DNA from: Nocardioides houyundeii
Lineage (GTDB): Bacteria > Actinomycetota > Actinomycetes > Propionibacteriales > Nocardioidaceae
Length of the DNA: 64,000 nt
Direction: 5' to 3'
Assembly (NCBI RefSeq): GCF_002865585.1
Contig: NZ_CP025581.1
Location: forward strand, 2,046,001-2,110,000
The stretch's first letter is position 1, and every line of letters begins with the position of its first letter. This document shows, one piece after another, positions 45,162 through 53,205 of this stretch. The translations under genes were made by a program, and so were the position numbers. Below the pieces are notes generated by a model. The model worked only from the letters and a program-made list of their open reading frames with translations. It had not been told where the DNA came from and did not search any database.

Positions 45162-46419
45162 GGGGCTCTCCCTTGTGCGCCTGCTCGGCACGGTAGTCGG
45201 CGATCACTTCTTCGTAGGCCTGTGCGGTGGCTGTCGCCACCGCACGCCAGCTGAACTTCTCCAGGACCCGTCGGCGACCGGCCTGGCCCATGCGCTCGCG
45301 GCGCTCGGGGTCGTCCAGGAGCGCTGCCAGGGCACTGGTGAGCTCTCCCACGTCCCCCGGCGTCACCAGCTGGGCACACTCACCGTCCGGCCCGACGACC
45401 TCGGGAATGGCTCCGGCGCGGGAGACCACCAAGGGGGTCGCGCAGGCCATCAGCTCGGCGGTGGGCAGTGAGAACCCCTCGTAGAGCGACGGCACGCAGG
45501 CCACCTCGGCCGAGCCCATCACCTCCACCAGCTCGGCGTCCGAGACGCCGCTGATGAATCGGACCGAGTCCTTGATGGCGAGCTTGTCGATGAGCTGCTC
45601 GGTGCGTCCGCCTGGCTCGGGGCGGGTCACCAGGAGCAGCTCGAGGTCACGCTCGGTGCGCAGCTTGGCGAACGCCTCGAGCAGGGTGGCGATGCCCTTC
45701 ATGGGCGCGTCGGCACTGGCCATCGCCAGGATGCGTCCCGGCACCCTGGGCTTGGTCGGCGGGACGAAGACGTCGTCCACCCCGAGGAGGATGACCTGCA
45801 TGCGGGCCGGGTCGACCCCGAAGTCGTGGGCGATGTCGCGCTTGGAGGACTCCGAGGGCGTGAGGATCTTGCGCGCCTGCCGGGCCACCTTGCCCTGCAT
45901 CCTCAGGAACCCGTACCAACGGCGCAGCGACAGCTTCTTGCGGAGCGTGGGCGCCGCGGCCAGGTCGATCCGGCGGTCGAAGGTGATCGGGTGGTGCACC
46001 GTGGTGATCAGCGGCAGCCCCATCTTCTCGATGTCCAGCATCCCGTAGCCCAGCACCTGGTTGTCGTGCACCACGTCGAAGTCGTCCACGCGCTCGGCGA
46101 GCAGCCGGGCGACCCGGGTGCTGAACGTCTTGGGCTCGGGGAACCCCGCGGTGCACATGGTGAGGAACTCCTCCACGTCCACCAGGTCGCGGAACTCACG
46201 CAGCTTGGGCAGCCGGAACGGGTCGGGCTGCCGGTAGAGGTCCAGCGAGGGGACCTTGGTCAGCGTCACGCCCTCGTCCAGGATCGGGTAGGGCTGGGCG
46301 GAGAACACCTCCACCTCGTGGCCCTGGGCGACGAGCTCGCGGCTGAGGTGCCGGATGTAGATCCCCTGGCCGCCACAGTGCGGCTTGCTTCTGTAAGACA
46401 GCAGTGCAACTCGCAACAC
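45148..46419 (-). CDS. Family 4 glycosyltransferase
   Basis: 423-aa GT-B fold enzyme. The N-terminal domain carries SKPHCGGQGIYIRHLSREL, binding the acceptor side. The C-terminal domain carries ILAMASADAPMKGI, the GT4 signature SLYEGFSLPTAELMACATPLV with EGFSLP near residue 320, and an FSW..VA end. It lies first in the operon with the methyltransferase and the prenyltransferase-fold gene, and is divergent from the KstR-like TetR regulator across a 174-bp region holding a KstR-type operator. Confidence 0.93.
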   Translation of the reverse strand: MLRVALLSYRSKPHCGGQGIYIRHLSRELVAQGHEVEVFSAQPYPILDEGVTLTKVPSLDLYRQPDPFRLPKLREFRDLVDVEEFLTMCTAGFPEPKTFSTRVARLLAERVDDFDVVHDNQVLGYGMLDIEKMGLPLITTVHHPITFDRRIDLAAAPTLRKKLSLRRWYGFLRMQGKVARQARKILTPSESSKRDIAHDFGVDPARMQVILLGVDDVFVPPTKPRVPGRILAMASADAPMKGIATLLEAFAKLRTERDLELLLVTRPEPGGRTEQLIDKLAIKDSVRFISGVSDAELVEVMGSAEVACVPSLYEGFSLPTAELMACATPLVVSRAGAIPEVVGPDGECAQLVTPGDVGELTSALAALLDDPERRERMGQAGRRRVLEKFSWRAVATATAQAYEEVIADYRAEQAHKGEPRADR

Positions 46420-46438
46420 GCGGGCCTTCCTGAACTAG

Positions 46439-46452
46439 TGAAACGTGTTTCT
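46439..46452. promoter_or_regulatory. KstR-like operator between glycosyltransferase and TetR genes
   Basis: TGAAACGTGTTTCT contains the arms GAAAC and GTTTC around a 2-bp spacer. It fits the KstR consensus TNNAACNNGTTNNA except for the last base. It is 20 bp upstream of the glycosyltransferase ATG and 142 bp before the regulator start, inside the 46420-46593 divergent region, so it could repress the GT operon and autoregulate. Confidence 0.6.
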
Positions 46453-46593
46453 ATCACGGCACCCGATTGTTAACCTGTGCAGGACCAAGCAACAGCCGGC
46501 TGCCGAAGACTGTTCCACATCGGCGCAGTCGGAAGGGACACAGGACCCGGCCAGCGGCCCTGCGAGCACGGCCACAGGAGGGCACGGTTGAGC

Positions 46594-47187
46594 ATGTCAT
46601 CGTCACTGCCCCCACGCCCAGTGCCCGAGGCCCGGCGGCAGCGCGAGCAGCGGATCCTCGACGTCGCCACCTCGCTGGCCTCCCAGGGCGGCTTCGAGGC
46701 GGTGCAGATGCGCACGGTCGCCGACCAGGCCGACGTCGCTCTGGGCACGCTCTACCGCTACTTCCCCTCCAAGATCCACCTGCTGGTCTCGGCGCTGCGC
46801 CAGGAGCTCCATCGTGCCGAGGCCACCCTGGCGGAGTCCGCCCCGATCGGCGCCACCGCCGCCGACCGGGTGGTGCAGGTGCTGCGCACCGCCGGCCGGC
46901 GGATGCGCCACGACCAGCACCTCACCGAGGCACTGGTCCGCGCGTTCATGTTCGCCGACTCCTCCGCGGCCTCCGAGATCGTCGACGTGGAGGAGCTGCT
47001 GACCACCATGGTGGCCCGGGCCATGCACCCCGAGCAGGAGGCCCCCGGCGAGGACTCGCTCGCCGTCGCCAAGGTGATCATCGACGTGTGGCTCGCCGCT
47101 CTCATCGCGTGGGTGACCGGACGCAGCACGCTGGAGGAAGCCGGAGAGCACATGCGGCGCGCGGTGACGCTGGTGCTCCGCGACTGA
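46594..47187 (+). CDS. TetR family regulator, KstR-like
   Basis: 197-aa repressor. The helix-turn-helix reads ILDVATSLASQGGFEAVQMR then TVADQADVALGTLYRYFPSKIHLLVSAL, which from memory is close to mycobacterial KstR, the cholesterol-catabolism repressor; ligand-domain pieces such as LTEALVRAFMFADSSAASEI also match that pattern. GGAGGG lies 5 nt before a TTG at 46588, two codons upstream, which may be the real start; the ATG at 46594 is 11 nt from it. It was originally convergent with the ferredoxin reductase gene now 6 kb away because of two insertions. Whether the ligand is a steroid-CoA is not known. Confidence 0.88.
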   Translation: MSSSLPPRPVPEARRQREQRILDVATSLASQGGFEAVQMRTVADQADVALGTLYRYFPSKIHLLVSALRQELHRAEATLAESAPIGATAADRVVQVLRTAGRRMRHDQHLTEALVRAFMFADSSAASEIVDVEELLTTMVARAMHPEQEAPGEDSLAVAKVIIDVWLAALIAWVTGRSTLEEAGEHMRRAVTLVLRD

Positions 47188-47225
47188 TCCGGCCCGCGCC
47201 GCGGGCTGGGTGGACCAGGCCTCGT

Positions 47226-47245
47226 TGTGATGTCCAGGGAGGTTG
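47226..47245 (+). repeat. IS481 left inverted repeat
   Basis: TGTGATGTCCAGGGAGGTTG, matched by the reverse complement at 48314-48333 (18 of 20 positions). Confidence 0.85.
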
Positions 47246-47279
47246 TCCCGCCACACGGCGGTGAGTCGGTCTGACAGGT

Positions 47280-47339
47280 GAAGGCCTCCGGTTGTGGAGT
47301 GGAGCTGTCTAGTTCACCGCTCCCAACCCGGAGGCCTTC
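47280..47339 (+). promoter_or_regulatory. Hairpin masking the IS481 transposase ribosome-binding site
   Basis: GAAGGCCTCCGG (47280-47291) is exactly complementary to CCGGAGGCCTTC (47328-47339), a 12-bp stem with a 36-nt loop ending right at the GTG start. The right arm includes the Shine-Dalgarno GGAGG. Transcripts entering from outside the IS would fold and block translation, whereas a transcript starting inside the loop would not. Such protection against read-through is known for other ISs; here it is inferred from the sequence. Confidence 0.7.
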
Positions 47340-48338
47340 GTGTCCCACGCTAACGCCGCCCTGACCCCCCGCGCCCGCTTACGCCTTGCCCGGCTCGTCG
47401 TCGAGGAGCACTGGACCTATGCCGAGGCGGCCAAGATGTTCATGGTCTCTCCTCGTACCGCGAAGAAGTGGGCCGACCGGTTCCGCCGAGAGGGCCCGAC
47501 TGGAATGGTCGATCGCAGCTCCCGTCCGCACACCAGCCCCACCAAGGCCCCGCCGAACGTGGTGCGCGAGATCGTGCGGCTGCGGTGGCGTCACCGACTG
47601 GGCCCGGTCCAGATCGCCGGCCGACTTGGGATGCAGGCCTCGAGCGTGCACGCGGTGCTGGTCCGCTGCCGGATCAATCGGCTCTCCCACATCGACCGGA
47701 TCACCGGAGAACCGCTCCGGCGCTACGAACACGCCTACGCCGGTTCGTTGATCCACGTCGACGTCACCAAGTTCGGCGACATCCCCGACGGCGGCGGACA
47801 CAGGTTCTTGACCCGTCAGCAGAGCCGAGCCAATGGCATCGCCACCGCACAGCGCACTGGCGACCGTGGCAAGCACTACCGGCCACTGATCGGGACAGCT
47901 TTCGTACACACCGTCATCGATGACCGCTCCCGCGTCGCGTACGCCGAGATCCACGCCGACGAGAAGGCCGCTACCGCGATCGGGGTCCTCGAGCGAGCCG
48001 TGGCCTGGTTCGCCGACCACGGCGTCACCGTTGAACGTGTGCTGTCCGACAACGGCGCGGCCTACCGGTCCTACGCCTGGCGCGATGCCTGCTCCGAGCT
48101 CGGGATCACTCCGAAACGCACCCGTCCCTACCGCCCACAGACCAACGGCAAGATCGAACGCTTCCACCGCACCCTGGGCGACGGCTGGGCGTACGCCCGG
48201 CTCTACACCTCAACCGACCAACGCAACGAAGCCCTGCCCGACTGGCTGCACTTCTACAATCACCACCGCGTCCACTCAGCCATCGGGGCCCGACCACCGA
48301 TCAGCCGACTGACCAACGTGCCTGGACATCACACCTAG
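47340..48338 (+). CDS. IS481 family transposase
   Basis: 332 aa, apparently intact. An N-terminal helix-turn-helix (VEEHWTYAEAAKMFMVSPRT) and a second HTH precede the rve/DDE core. The acidic triad is visible as SLIHVDVTKFG, FVHTVIDDRSR and NGKIERFHRTLGDG. The C-terminus ends FYNHHRVHSAIGARPPISRL, typical of the family. GTG start with GGAGG 5 nt upstream inside a hairpin. Confidence 0.95.
   Translation: MSHANAALTPRARLRLARLVVEEHWTYAEAAKMFMVSPRTAKKWADRFRREGPTGMVDRSSRPHTSPTKAPPNVVREIVRLRWRHRLGPVQIAGRLGMQASSVHAVLVRCRINRLSHIDRITGEPLRRYEHAYAGSLIHVDVTKFGDIPDGGGHRFLTRQQSRANGIATAQRTGDRGKHYRPLIGTAFVHTVIDDRSRVAYAEIHADEKAATAIGVLERAVAWFADHGVTVERVLSDNGAAYRSYAWRDACSELGITPKRTRPYRPQTNGKIERFHRTLGDGWAYARLYTSTDQRNEALPDWLHFYNHHRVHSAIGARPPISRLTNVPGHHT
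48314..48333 (-). repeat. IS481 right inverted repeat
   Basis: On the minus strand TGTGATGTCCAGGCACGTTG, pairing with 47226-47245. It overlaps the last codons of the transposase. Confidence 0.85.
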
Positions 48339-48349
48339 GGCGTGTCTCC
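48335..48349 (+). repeat. Left terminal inverted repeat and CTAG target of the IS5 element
   Basis: CTAGGGCGTGTCTCC; the first four bases are the likely target duplication, the next 11 the inverted repeat, identical to the right end. CTAG also supplies the stop codon of the IS481 transposase. Confidence 0.85.
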
Positions 48350-48384
48350 CTAGTCCAGGCGTGGCGGGTTGATTTGCTTCGGTC

Positions 48385-49321
48385 ATGTCTCGTGAACGGG
48401 TCCTGACCGACGCTCAGTGGGAGCGGATCGCACCGCTGATGCCGTCTACGGACGGTGTGAAGTCACGACCGTTTCGCGAGCACCGGCAGGTCGTCGAGGG
48501 CGTGATCTACCGGTTCCGCACCGGCATCGCCTGGCGCGACCTGCCTTCCTCGTTCGGACCCTGGCAGACCGTGTGGAAGCGACACCACCGGTTCTCCACC
48601 GATGGCACCTGGGACAAGATCCACGCCCGTCTCCTCGCCGAGGCCGACGCCGCCGGCAAGCTGGACTGGATGGTCAGCGTCGACTCCACGATCAACCGCG
48701 CTCATCAACACGCCACCAACACCACCCGGGTCGAGCAACCCACCGGGGACTCCCGAGCAGCACGCGAGGCACGAGCCGCGGCCCGCACAGGGGGCTGAGT
48801 CGAGTTACAAGAACCCCTGGATCGAGCCACCCGATCACGCCATCGGTCGCTCTCGTGGGGGCTTGTCGACCAAGATCCACCAGCTCGTCGACGGCCGCGG
48901 GCGGCCCCTGGTCATCGCCCTGACCGCGGGCCAGGCCGGTGACTCCACGATGCTCAAGCCGCTCCTGGCCCAGCTCGCCGTCGCCCGACTCGGGCCAGGC
49001 CGGCCACGGACCCGACCCGACGCCGTGCTCGCGGACAAGGCCTACTCCTCCCGCGGCACCCGCACCATGCTCCGCGACCGCGGGATCACCGCGGTGATCC
49101 CTCAACCCTCCGATCAGGTCGCGCACCGCAAGCGGCGTGGTCCCGCGGGCGGACGACCGCCCGCCTTCGACGCCACGGCCTACAAGGGCCGCAACGTCGT
49201 AGAACGGTCCTTCAACGACCACAAGCAATGGCGCGGCATCGCCACCCGCTACGACAAACTCGCCACCGTCTACCGAGGAGCCGTCGTCCTACGCGCCATC
49301 ACCATCTGGCAGGCAACTTAG
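48385..49321 (+). CDS. IS5 family transposase in two overlapping frames
   Basis: Frame A (ATG 48385 to TGA 48798) has the DUF4096-like start LTDAQWERIAPLMP and VSVDSTINRAHQHA, with the first acidic residue. Frame B runs from the region near 48790 to TAG 49321, with LADKAYSSRGTRTMLRDRG and the E-region KGRNVVERSFNDHKQWRG. Passing from A to B needs a +1 shift (or -2) at the GGGGGC run 48790-48795; the joined product is about 311 aa. This could be programmed, an inactivating indel, or an assembly error. Sequence features match the IS427/IS5 group. Confidence 0.88.
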
Positions 49322-49322
49322 G
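49317..49322 (+). repeat. Left CTTAGG direct repeat at the cargo junction
   Basis: CTTAGG, with the transposase stop TAG at 49319-49321. The same six bases recur at 53200-53205 in the same orientation. The lipoprotein stop codon begins on the very next base (49323). Confidence 0.7.
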
Positions 49323-49919
49323 TCAGGGTTGCGGTTGCGGGCACTCCTGGTTCACTCGCTCCCACTCAGATGGGTCGTCAATTAGGTCGCTGACTTCTCC
49401 ATGTGGCATCCAGTTGAGTGCTGTGTCCCAGGATTTCACCCAAGACTCCCGAGAGGGCGGCTCGCTGATTTCGTAGCCCAGTTCCTCCAGGCAGGTCGCG
49501 GTGGCGAGGTAGTCATCGAAATGAGCCCGCACCTGAGCATCGGTAAGTTCCTCGAACTTAGGATTACCGACCGCCTGTCCGCACTTCTCCATGTGCGAGT
49601 TCCATGCGTCGTACTGCTCAGGCGGTAGGTCGACAGAGTCGAAGTTACCCTGTTCTTCGTTGACCTTGACGGCGAAGCCGCCGTCCTCCATGCACCCTGC
49701 GTAGGCGTAGAGCCACTCTCTCTTGGTCCCGTCGAAGATCGGTCGCGTCTCTTCCTCCGACGACGACGAGGAAGAGGCGGGAGTCGGCGGAGGAAGAGCT
49801 TCGAGGTCAGTCTCGGTCTCCTCGCCCGCGCAGCCAGCCGTGAGCGCTGCCATAGCGACCAACATCGCTGCGAGCGATCGAGAACTGCGCTGCCACGCTC
49901 GGCGAGAACGAAGGATCAT
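49323..49919 (-). CDS. Secreted lipoprotein, candidate immunity factor of the cargo cassette
   Basis: 198 aa. Basic N-terminus, hydrophobic stretch and lipobox ALTAGC with C30 as lipidation site; then an acidic, Ser-rich linker and a soluble domain with four cysteines (C76, C113, C143, C193) that could make two disulfides. Segments such as YAYAGCMEDGGF and ATCLEELGYEI recall the lipoproteins often found beside MacAB-like exporters in actinobacteria; I know no assigned function for them. The ATG 49919 overlaps the stop of the peptide gene (ATGA), so it is translated only together with it. GC content is visibly lower than in the surrounding genes. Confidence 0.8.
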   Translation of the reverse strand: MILRSRRAWQRSSRSLAAMLVAMAALTAGCAGEETETDLEALPPPTPASSSSSSEEETRPIFDGTKREWLYAYAGCMEDGGFAVKVNEEQGNFDSVDLPPEQYDAWNSHMEKCGQAVGNPKFEELTDAQVRAHFDDYLATATCLEELGYEISEPPSRESWVKSWDTALNWMPHGEVSDLIDDPSEWERVNQECPQPQP

Positions 49920-50224
49920 CCGCCCACGCAGCCGGTGCTGACGTACTGCAGGCCGACCTCGCCGTATGCCCACCATGAACCTCCCCCCGGGCTTCCCGCG
50001 AATGTCTTGTGCTCGACCCAGCCGGTCGAAGAGCCGAGCAACTTGTTTGCCCCGCCGGGAGGTCGCTGCTCCGCCGTGCCCTTGTGCTCTGCTTGGACCC
50101 AGCCGTAGCCGTTCGTGGGGTTGCAGGATCGATTGCCACTCTGGGACACCGCATTGGCTGGCACGGCTGCAACAGCCACTAGCCCGATTGTCGCTCCAGC
50201 AACGATGATCTTTCGTCGGTGCAC
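49916..50224 (-). CDS. Small secreted peptide with two cysteines, candidate exported effector
   Basis: 102 aa. Signal peptide MHRRKIIVAGATIGL to VPANA, with cleavage after residue 25, leaving a 77-aa product. It has cysteines only near its ends (C34 and C99), so a disulfide would tie the chain into a ring. It is rich in Gly, Trp and Tyr (GYGWVQ, SSTGWVEHK, GGGSWWAYGEVGLQYV). GTG 50224 follows GGGGGAATC. It is divergent from the exporter operon and coupled to the lipoprotein gene. It is not recognised as lactococcin 972, although size, secretion and context are similar to such bacteriocins. The function is unknown. Confidence 0.72.
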   Translation of the reverse strand: MHRRKIIVAGATIGLVAVAAVPANAVSQSGNRSCNPTNGYGWVQAEHKGTAEQRPPGGANKLLGSSTGWVEHKTFAGSPGGGSWWAYGEVGLQYVSTGCVGG

Positions 50225-50337
50225 GATTCCCCCGTGGATTTAGTGGAGTATGAGCATGCGTGCGGCGGGGGCGGCCGTCAAGGGTCGAGAACACGCACGG
50301 GCTTGGACGGAGATGACGCCATGGGCGGGGGCTACAC
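50225..50337. other. Divergent intergenic region of the cargo cassette
   Basis: 113 bp between the peptide gene and the exporter operon; must hold both promoters. On the minus strand a TTGACG could serve as a -35 box but no well-spaced -10 was found. No clear operator palindrome was seen. Confidence 0.4.
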
Positions 50338-51402
50338 GTGGGCCGAGTGAGGACGGTTGCGCTTTGGGCAGCCGGGGCCGCAGCGGTCGCCGCCCTGGGT
50401 TGGGGAGCGGGTCGAGCAACGCTTGCTCCGCCGGTGGTGGATCTGCCCGATGCCGAGCCGGTGACGTACACGGTTGACAAGGGCAGGGTGGAGCGGGGTT
50501 TTGACTTCGGCGCCACCGCCGAGTGGCAGGTGGTGCGGAGGGCGACCAACGCCGCCAGCGGAACCGTGACGGGCGTCCTCGTCAGGCCGGGGAGCAGCGT
50601 GCGGAGCGGGGACGCCCTCTATCGCGTTGACGAGCGGCCGGTGTTCGTGGCTTCAGGTGCTGTGCCGCAGTACCGGGACTTGTCCGCGGGGGACGTGGGT
50701 CAGGATGTCCGTCAGCTTCAGCAACTGCTCACCGATCGTGGGTACCTCAGCTCGACTCCGTCGGGGACGTTCGGCACGGCCACTGAGTCGGCGGTGCGAG
50801 CATGGCAACGAGCCAGCGGGGTCCGCGAGACGGGTGTGGTCCCCCGGGGCGATCTTCTCTTCGTCGAACGGCTGCCTGCCCGCGTGAGACTGGCAGGGTC
50901 GATCACCGTGGGCGCGCAACTCTCCCCGGGCGCCGAGGCGGTGCACGTGCTCGCCGCCTCGCCGCGCTTCACCATGACGCTGTCAGATGAGCAGCTGGAC
51001 TCCGTGCCGCCGAACGCGCGGGTGCGTGTCAGCACCGGCGGCCAGACCTGGAAGGCCCAGGTTGCCTCGCTCCAAGCCGGTGAGCCGGGTGAAACCACCC
51101 TGGTGCTGCGAGGCGCCCGAGGAGGCGAGGTGTGCGGTGCCCAGTGCGACCGGTACATCGGCACCCACGGACCGCAGCGGTTGCGCGCGACCGTGGTGGT
51201 CGTGCCCCGCACGTCCGGTCCGATGGTTCCCGCGGCGGCGATCCAATCCGACGTGAACGGCGGGCTCTTCGTGACCGACACCTCCGGGGAGCAGCGACCC
51301 GTCGAGGTGCTGGCCGCGGACGGCGGTCAGGCAATCGTGGACGGCTTGGAGATTGGTACAGAGATCCTGCTGTTCGGGCAGGCCGAGGCGCAGAGCGGAT
51401 GA
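50338..51402 (+). CDS. Membrane-fusion-type protein with peptidoglycan-binding domain
   Basis: 354 aa. An N-terminal membrane anchor (VALWAAGAAAVAALGWGAG) is followed by a biotinyl-lipoyl-like/HlyD half (SGTVTGVLVRPGSSVRSGDALYRVDERPVFV). Inserted in it is a PG_binding_1 domain (AGDVGQDVRQLQQLLTDRGY to AVRAWQRASGV, about 120-163), then the second half of the adaptor (VPAAAIQSDVNGGLFVTD). This is the Gram-positive adaptor layout that pairs with MacB-type ABC transporters. The GTG 50338 is the start; the stop overlaps the ATPase gene by ATGA. A cysteine pair GEVCGAQCDRY is unusual. Confidence 0.85.
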   Translation: MGRVRTVALWAAGAAAVAALGWGAGRATLAPPVVDLPDAEPVTYTVDKGRVERGFDFGATAEWQVVRRATNAASGTVTGVLVRPGSSVRSGDALYRVDERPVFVASGAVPQYRDLSAGDVGQDVRQLQQLLTDRGYLSSTPSGTFGTATESAVRAWQRASGVRETGVVPRGDLLFVERLPARVRLAGSITVGAQLSPGAEAVHVLAASPRFTMTLSDEQLDSVPPNARVRVSTGGQTWKAQVASLQAGEPGETTLVLRGARGGEVCGAQCDRYIGTHGPQRLRATVVVVPRTSGPMVPAAAIQSDVNGGLFVTDTSGEQRPVEVLAADGGQAIVDGLEIGTEILLFGQAEAQSG

Positions 51403-52040
51403 TCCGCGTCGAGGAGCTGAGCTTCGGGTACCGCGCTGGAGGCGATCGGGTGTTCGAGGGGCTGACGCACTCGTTCCCGTCCGGAGCGATCACGGCGGTG
51501 ACCGGGCCCTCCGGCGGGGGGAAGTCGACGTTGCTCTACCTCATCGCGTTGATGCTGCGTGCCCGGGAGGGTGTCATCTTCTACGGCGACCGTGAGGTGA
51601 CCCCCCTTTCCGATGCCGACCGCACCCAGGTCCGCAGCGCGAGCGTGGGATTCGTCTTCCAGGACGCGATGCTCGATCTGTCCCGGTCGGTGCTGGACAA
51701 CGTCCTCGAGGGAGCCCTGTACGCCGGCATCACCCGCACGGACGCCGCCACACGGGCCTACGGACTCCTCGAGCGTCTGGAGGTCAGTCATCGCGCCGAT
51801 CACCGGCCCGGCGAGATCTCCGGGGGCCAGGCACAGCGCGTCGCCGTCTGCCGGGCCCTGGTCAAGCAGCCGCCCGTCATCATCGGCGACGAGCCCACCG
51901 GCAACCTCGACGCGGACACCACCGAGGTCGTCTGGCAGGCGTTCATCGACGCTGCCGCGGAGGGCGCGACCGTCATCGTGGCCACGCACGATGAGGCGCT
52001 CGCGGAACGCGCCGACGCAAGACTGACGGTCGGCACATGA
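51399..52040 (+). CDS. ABC transporter ATP-binding protein, MacB/LolD type
   Basis: 213 aa from ATG 51399. Walker [10 protein letters not shown] (about 36-44), signature [17 protein letters not shown], Walker [14 protein letters not shown] and H-loop [11 protein letters not shown]. The size and EPTGNLD motif place it in the MacB/LolD/FtsE branch that works on extracytoplasmic substrates. It overlaps the adaptor gene before and the permease gene after by ATGA on both sides. Confidence 0.93.
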   Translation: MIRVEELSFGYRAGGDRVFEGLTHSFPSGAITAVTGPSGGGKSTLLYLIALMLRAREGVIFYGDREVTPLSDADRTQVRSASVGFVFQDAMLDLSRSVLDNVLEGALYAGITRTDAATRAYGLLERLEVSHRADHRPGEISGGQAQRVAVCRALVKQPPVIIGDEPTGNLDADTTEVVWQAFIDAAAEGATVIVATHDEALAERADARLTVGT

Positions 52041-53164
52041 GGGGAGCCGACGTTGCACCTGGCCGGCCAGGCGTCCGCGCGCTGCTCGGGGAAGGGTGGC
52101 AGATCTTCCGTGCCCAACCCCTGGTCTCGGTCGTCACCGCATTTATCACAGCCGCGGTCTGCCTGTCGGTCTTCGTCACCGCCGGCCGTGCCGCTGCGGC
52201 CGAGGCCGCCGTGGTCAGTCAAGTCGACGGAGCCGGCGCCCGCACCATCCGGTTCTCCGACCCCTCCGGGGAGGCGGGCCTGACCGCCATGGGGGTGCAG
52301 CACGTTGCCGAGCTTCCCGGCGTCGACTGGATGCTGGCCATCGGGGACACCGTCGACGTGCGCAACAGCGCCATGCCCCAGGTCGGCCGACCCGTTCCCA
52401 GCGCAGCCCTCTTCAGCGAGCTTCCACCCTCGGTCCGGCTCACCGCCGGCCGCGCGCCTCGCCTCGAGGAAGCGATCGCAGGCACCGACGCCATGACCGC
52501 CCTCGGTCTGGCCGATCGGACCGGCGGCGTGCGCGGACAACTCTTCGACGGCCCCGTCGTCGGCACCTTCGACGCGGCTTCCCCGGTGACAGAGCTCCAG
52601 CAGAGCGTCCTGATCCGCACCGTCCCAAGCGACGACCGCCTGATGCGAGAGGTCTACGTCGTTGCCGAGACCGTCGCCGACGTACGCACCCTCGAACGGG
52701 CGATCCCCACCATGCTCCACATGACCGACCCAAGCCAGCTGCGCATCGACTCTCCCGCGGTGCTCGTCGACCTCCAGGAGGTGCTCCGCGGCGAGCTCGG
52801 CGACAGTGGCCGACAGCTCATGCTCCTGGCCCTGGCCAGCGGCCTGGTTCTCATCGCGGTCAGCCTCTACGGCGCGACCGCAGCGCGCAAACGCGACTTC
52901 GGCCGCCGCCGCGCGCTCGGAGCAACCCGCTCCGCTCTCGTCGTACTGGTGCTGCTCCCTACCGGGCTCGGCGCCCTCGCAGGCGTCACGCTAGGTACCG
53001 GGTTCGGGGTGGCCATGGTGAACGCCACCCAAGGCACCGTCCCAGGGATCGCGTTCATCCTCGGGGTCCCCACCCTGACGCTGCTCACCGCCCTCCTGGC
53101 CGCAGTCCCGCCTGCAACCATCGCCGCAGCACAAGACCCGGTACGCATCCTCCGAGTGCCATAG
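52037..53164 (+). CDS. FtsX/MacB-type ABC permease
   Basis: 375 aa. One N-terminal helix ([19 protein letters not shown]), a large extracytoplasmic domain (about 60-255), then three C-terminal helices ([58 protein letters not shown]) with the FtsX motif [17 protein letters not shown]. This four-helix MacB layout matches the upstream ATPase and adaptor. A strong hairpin follows the stop at once. Confidence 0.9.
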   Translation: MRGADVAPGRPGVRALLGEGWQIFRAQPLVSVVTAFITAAVCLSVFVTAGRAAAAEAAVVSQVDGAGARTIRFSDPSGEAGLTAMGVQHVAELPGVDWMLAIGDTVDVRNSAMPQVGRPVPSAALFSELPPSVRLTAGRAPRLEEAIAGTDAMTALGLADRTGGVRGQLFDGPVVGTFDAASPVTELQQSVLIRTVPSDDRLMREVYVVAETVADVRTLERAIPTMLHMTDPSQLRIDSPAVLVDLQEVLRGELGDSGRQLMLLALASGLVLIAVSLYGATAARKRDFGRRRALGATRSALVVLVLLPTGLGALAGVTLGTGFGVAMVNATQGTVPGIAFILGVPTLTLLTALLAAVPPATIAAAQDPVRILRVP

Positions 53165-53199
53165 CCTCGGATCCACCGATCGGCTAGGTGGATCCGAGG
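53165..53199 (+). terminator. Hairpin terminator after the exporter operon
   Basis: CCTCGGATCCACC (53165-53177) and GGTGGATCCGAGG (53187-53199) form a perfect 13-bp stem with a 9-nt loop, beginning on the base after the permease stop codon. No T-tract follows, as is common in actinobacteria. It lies just inside the right end of the element and may also insulate the FNR gene. Confidence 0.8.
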
Positions 53200-53205
53200 C
53201 TTAGG
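53200..53205 (+). repeat. Right CTTAGG direct repeat at the cargo junction
   Basis: Second copy of CTTAGG, one base pair of which overlaps the start of the right inverted repeat (53204-53218). It follows the terminator without a gap. Confidence 0.7.

Larger units (their letters stand above)
47226..48338 (+). mobile_element. IS481-family insertion sequence
   Basis: A complete IS of about 1.1 kb. The ends are imperfect inverted repeats: TGTGATGTCCAGGGAGGTTG at 47226-47245 and its partner at 48314-48333, matching at 18 of 20 positions. One intact IS481 transposase fills it. The transposase stop codon lies 3-5 bp outside the right repeat, in the CTAG that is also the target of the next element. 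No convincing target duplication was found. It begins 38 bp after the TetR stop. Confidence 0.88.

Noticed and set aside
47220..48340. Target-site duplication of the IS481 element
   Set aside because: The bases before 47226 (ctcgt) and after 48333 (cctag) do not match, so none can be claimed.
49916..50224. Naming the small secreted peptide a lactococcin 972 bacteriocin
   Set aside because: Size, secretion and exporter context are similar, but the typical W-x-YG and SNYxH patterns are not present; kept as unknown peptide.
49323..50549. A 408-codon minus-strand frame ending at the lipoprotein stop
   Set aside because: Its upstream half overlaps the secreted-peptide gene in another frame and lacks a signal; the ATG at 49919 gives a proper lipoprotein.
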